Assembly (NCBI GenBank): GCA_013373545.1
Contig: JABXHQ010000103.1
Location: 27,964-91,963 of the forward strand
Length of the DNA stretch: 64,000 bases
Direction of reading: 5' to 3'
Source of the DNA: Gammaproteobacteria bacterium
GTDB lineage: Bacteria > Pseudomonadota > Gammaproteobacteria > Enterobacterales > Kangiellaceae
Positions 63,749 to 64,000 of the stretch are shown here, piece after piece. How positions within the stretch are numbered: the first letter of the stretch is position 1; each line of letters starts with the position of its first letter. The notes beneath the pieces were generated by a model, which saw nothing but the letters and a program-made list of their open reading frames with translations, made no database searches and was not told the origin of the DNA. Both the position numbers and the translations under genes were made by a program.

Positions 63749-63854
63749 TTTCGGTTTGCCGCTTTAGCGGTAGTCACTTGCCGCTTTCGCTTTCACTTCT
63801 CAAGCTCTTTTTAATTATTCCATTAATATCAGTTAGTTAGCCTGTATTTTTTTC

Positions 63855-63870
63855 TGGCATAGCATTTGCT
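63855..63870 (+). promoter_or_regulatory. Sigma-54 promoter before flgB
   Basis: TGGCATAGCATTTGCT fits TGGCAC-N5-TTGCW with GG and GC exactly 10 bases apart (-24/-12). It lies 60 bases before the flgB start, as for RpoN-dependent flagellar operons. Confidence 0.75.
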
Positions 63871-63929
63871 CTTAACTATTCAAATCGTATTTGAGTACCC
63901 AGTTTTAAGTTAGGAGTTAATCAGCAGCA

Positions 63930-64000
63930 ATGGCTATTTCATTTGATAAAGCCTTAGGCATTCACGAACAAGCATTGAATCTTCGCGCTGCGCGCGCTGA
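63930..64000 (+). CDS. flgB: Flagellar rod protein FlgB, 3' truncated by window
   Basis: The first 23 codons read MAISFDKALGIHEQALNLRA, the standard FlgB start. TTAGGAG lies 13-19 bases upstream. The gene runs off the window end and presumably begins flgBCDE and following rod/hook genes. Confidence 0.9.
   Translation, partial: MAISFDKALGIHEQALNLRAARA

Noticed and set aside
1..64000. Insertion sequences, prophage, integrons, tRNA or rRNA genes
   Set aside because: Read through on both strands; no transposase, integrase, phage gene, cloverleaf or rRNA-like stretch could be supported.

Overview
The window is a 64 kb stretch of a gammaproteobacterial chromosome. Intact housekeeping genes on both strands, a complete System I cytochrome c maturation operon, polar-flagellum genes with a sigma-54 promoter, a 2-methylcitrate pathway and assimilatory sulfate reduction fit a marine heterotroph of the Oceanospirillales/Kangiella-like kind; that placement is inferred from gene content only. 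No rRNA, tRNA, insertion sequence, prophage or CRISPR array was seen.

Layout. 0-9.9 kb: a truncated YjdF-like membrane gene, a Lon protease, a sigma-factor/DUF3619/DUF3106 operon (minus strand), two uncharacterised genes, then yoaA-tsaB-(small gene)-slp. 9.9-20.1 kb: two bacterioferritin subunits with complementary defects, a FlhB-like/FliK flagellar pair, and ccmABCDEFGHI. 20.3-22.3 kb: a three-gene locus that encodes a secreted EGKCG-repeat peptide, an MNIO (DUF692) enzyme and a DUF2063 partner. This is an HvfABC/bufferin-type modified-peptide metal-handling system and the most unusual locus here. 22.4-28.8 kb: mlaA, then a signalling cluster (PilZ, response regulator-PP2C phosphatase, STAS protein, a membrane-anchored unknown, a small histidine kinase and a REC-TPR regulator). 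29-35.6 kb: 5'-nucleotidase, an origin-like AT-rich intergenic region, cysB, a secreted lipase-like hydrolase, and sdaA-nudL-pabB. 35.8-47.4 kb: class I fumarase, prpB, prpC, ompW under a double FNR-type site, trmO, yceI, a GDSL hydrolase, gcdH, a MobA-like transferase and acnB. 47.5-53.5 kb: a membrane AraC-type regulator, a saccharopine dehydrogenase-like/DUF4166 pair, and fabR facing an acyl desaturase across a 48-bp near-perfect palindrome, then an M48 lipoprotein protease. 53.6-60 kb: cysJIH, a CNNM/CBS protein and a crotonase. 60.1-64 kb: divergent flagellar genes flgN-flgM-flgA and cheV-cheR-flgB, the last cut by the window end.

How the parts work together. CysB (30.2 kb) is the expected activator of cysJIH (53.6 kb). 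PrpB, PrpC and AcnB cover most of the methylcitrate cycle, although no prpD or acnD lies in the window. FabR and the desaturase form a membrane-fluidity switch. The FNR-type sites before ompW, and weaker ones before ccmA and gcdH, suggest control of envelope and respiratory functions by oxygen. Functions are assigned by reading motifs and gene order; no database search was run.
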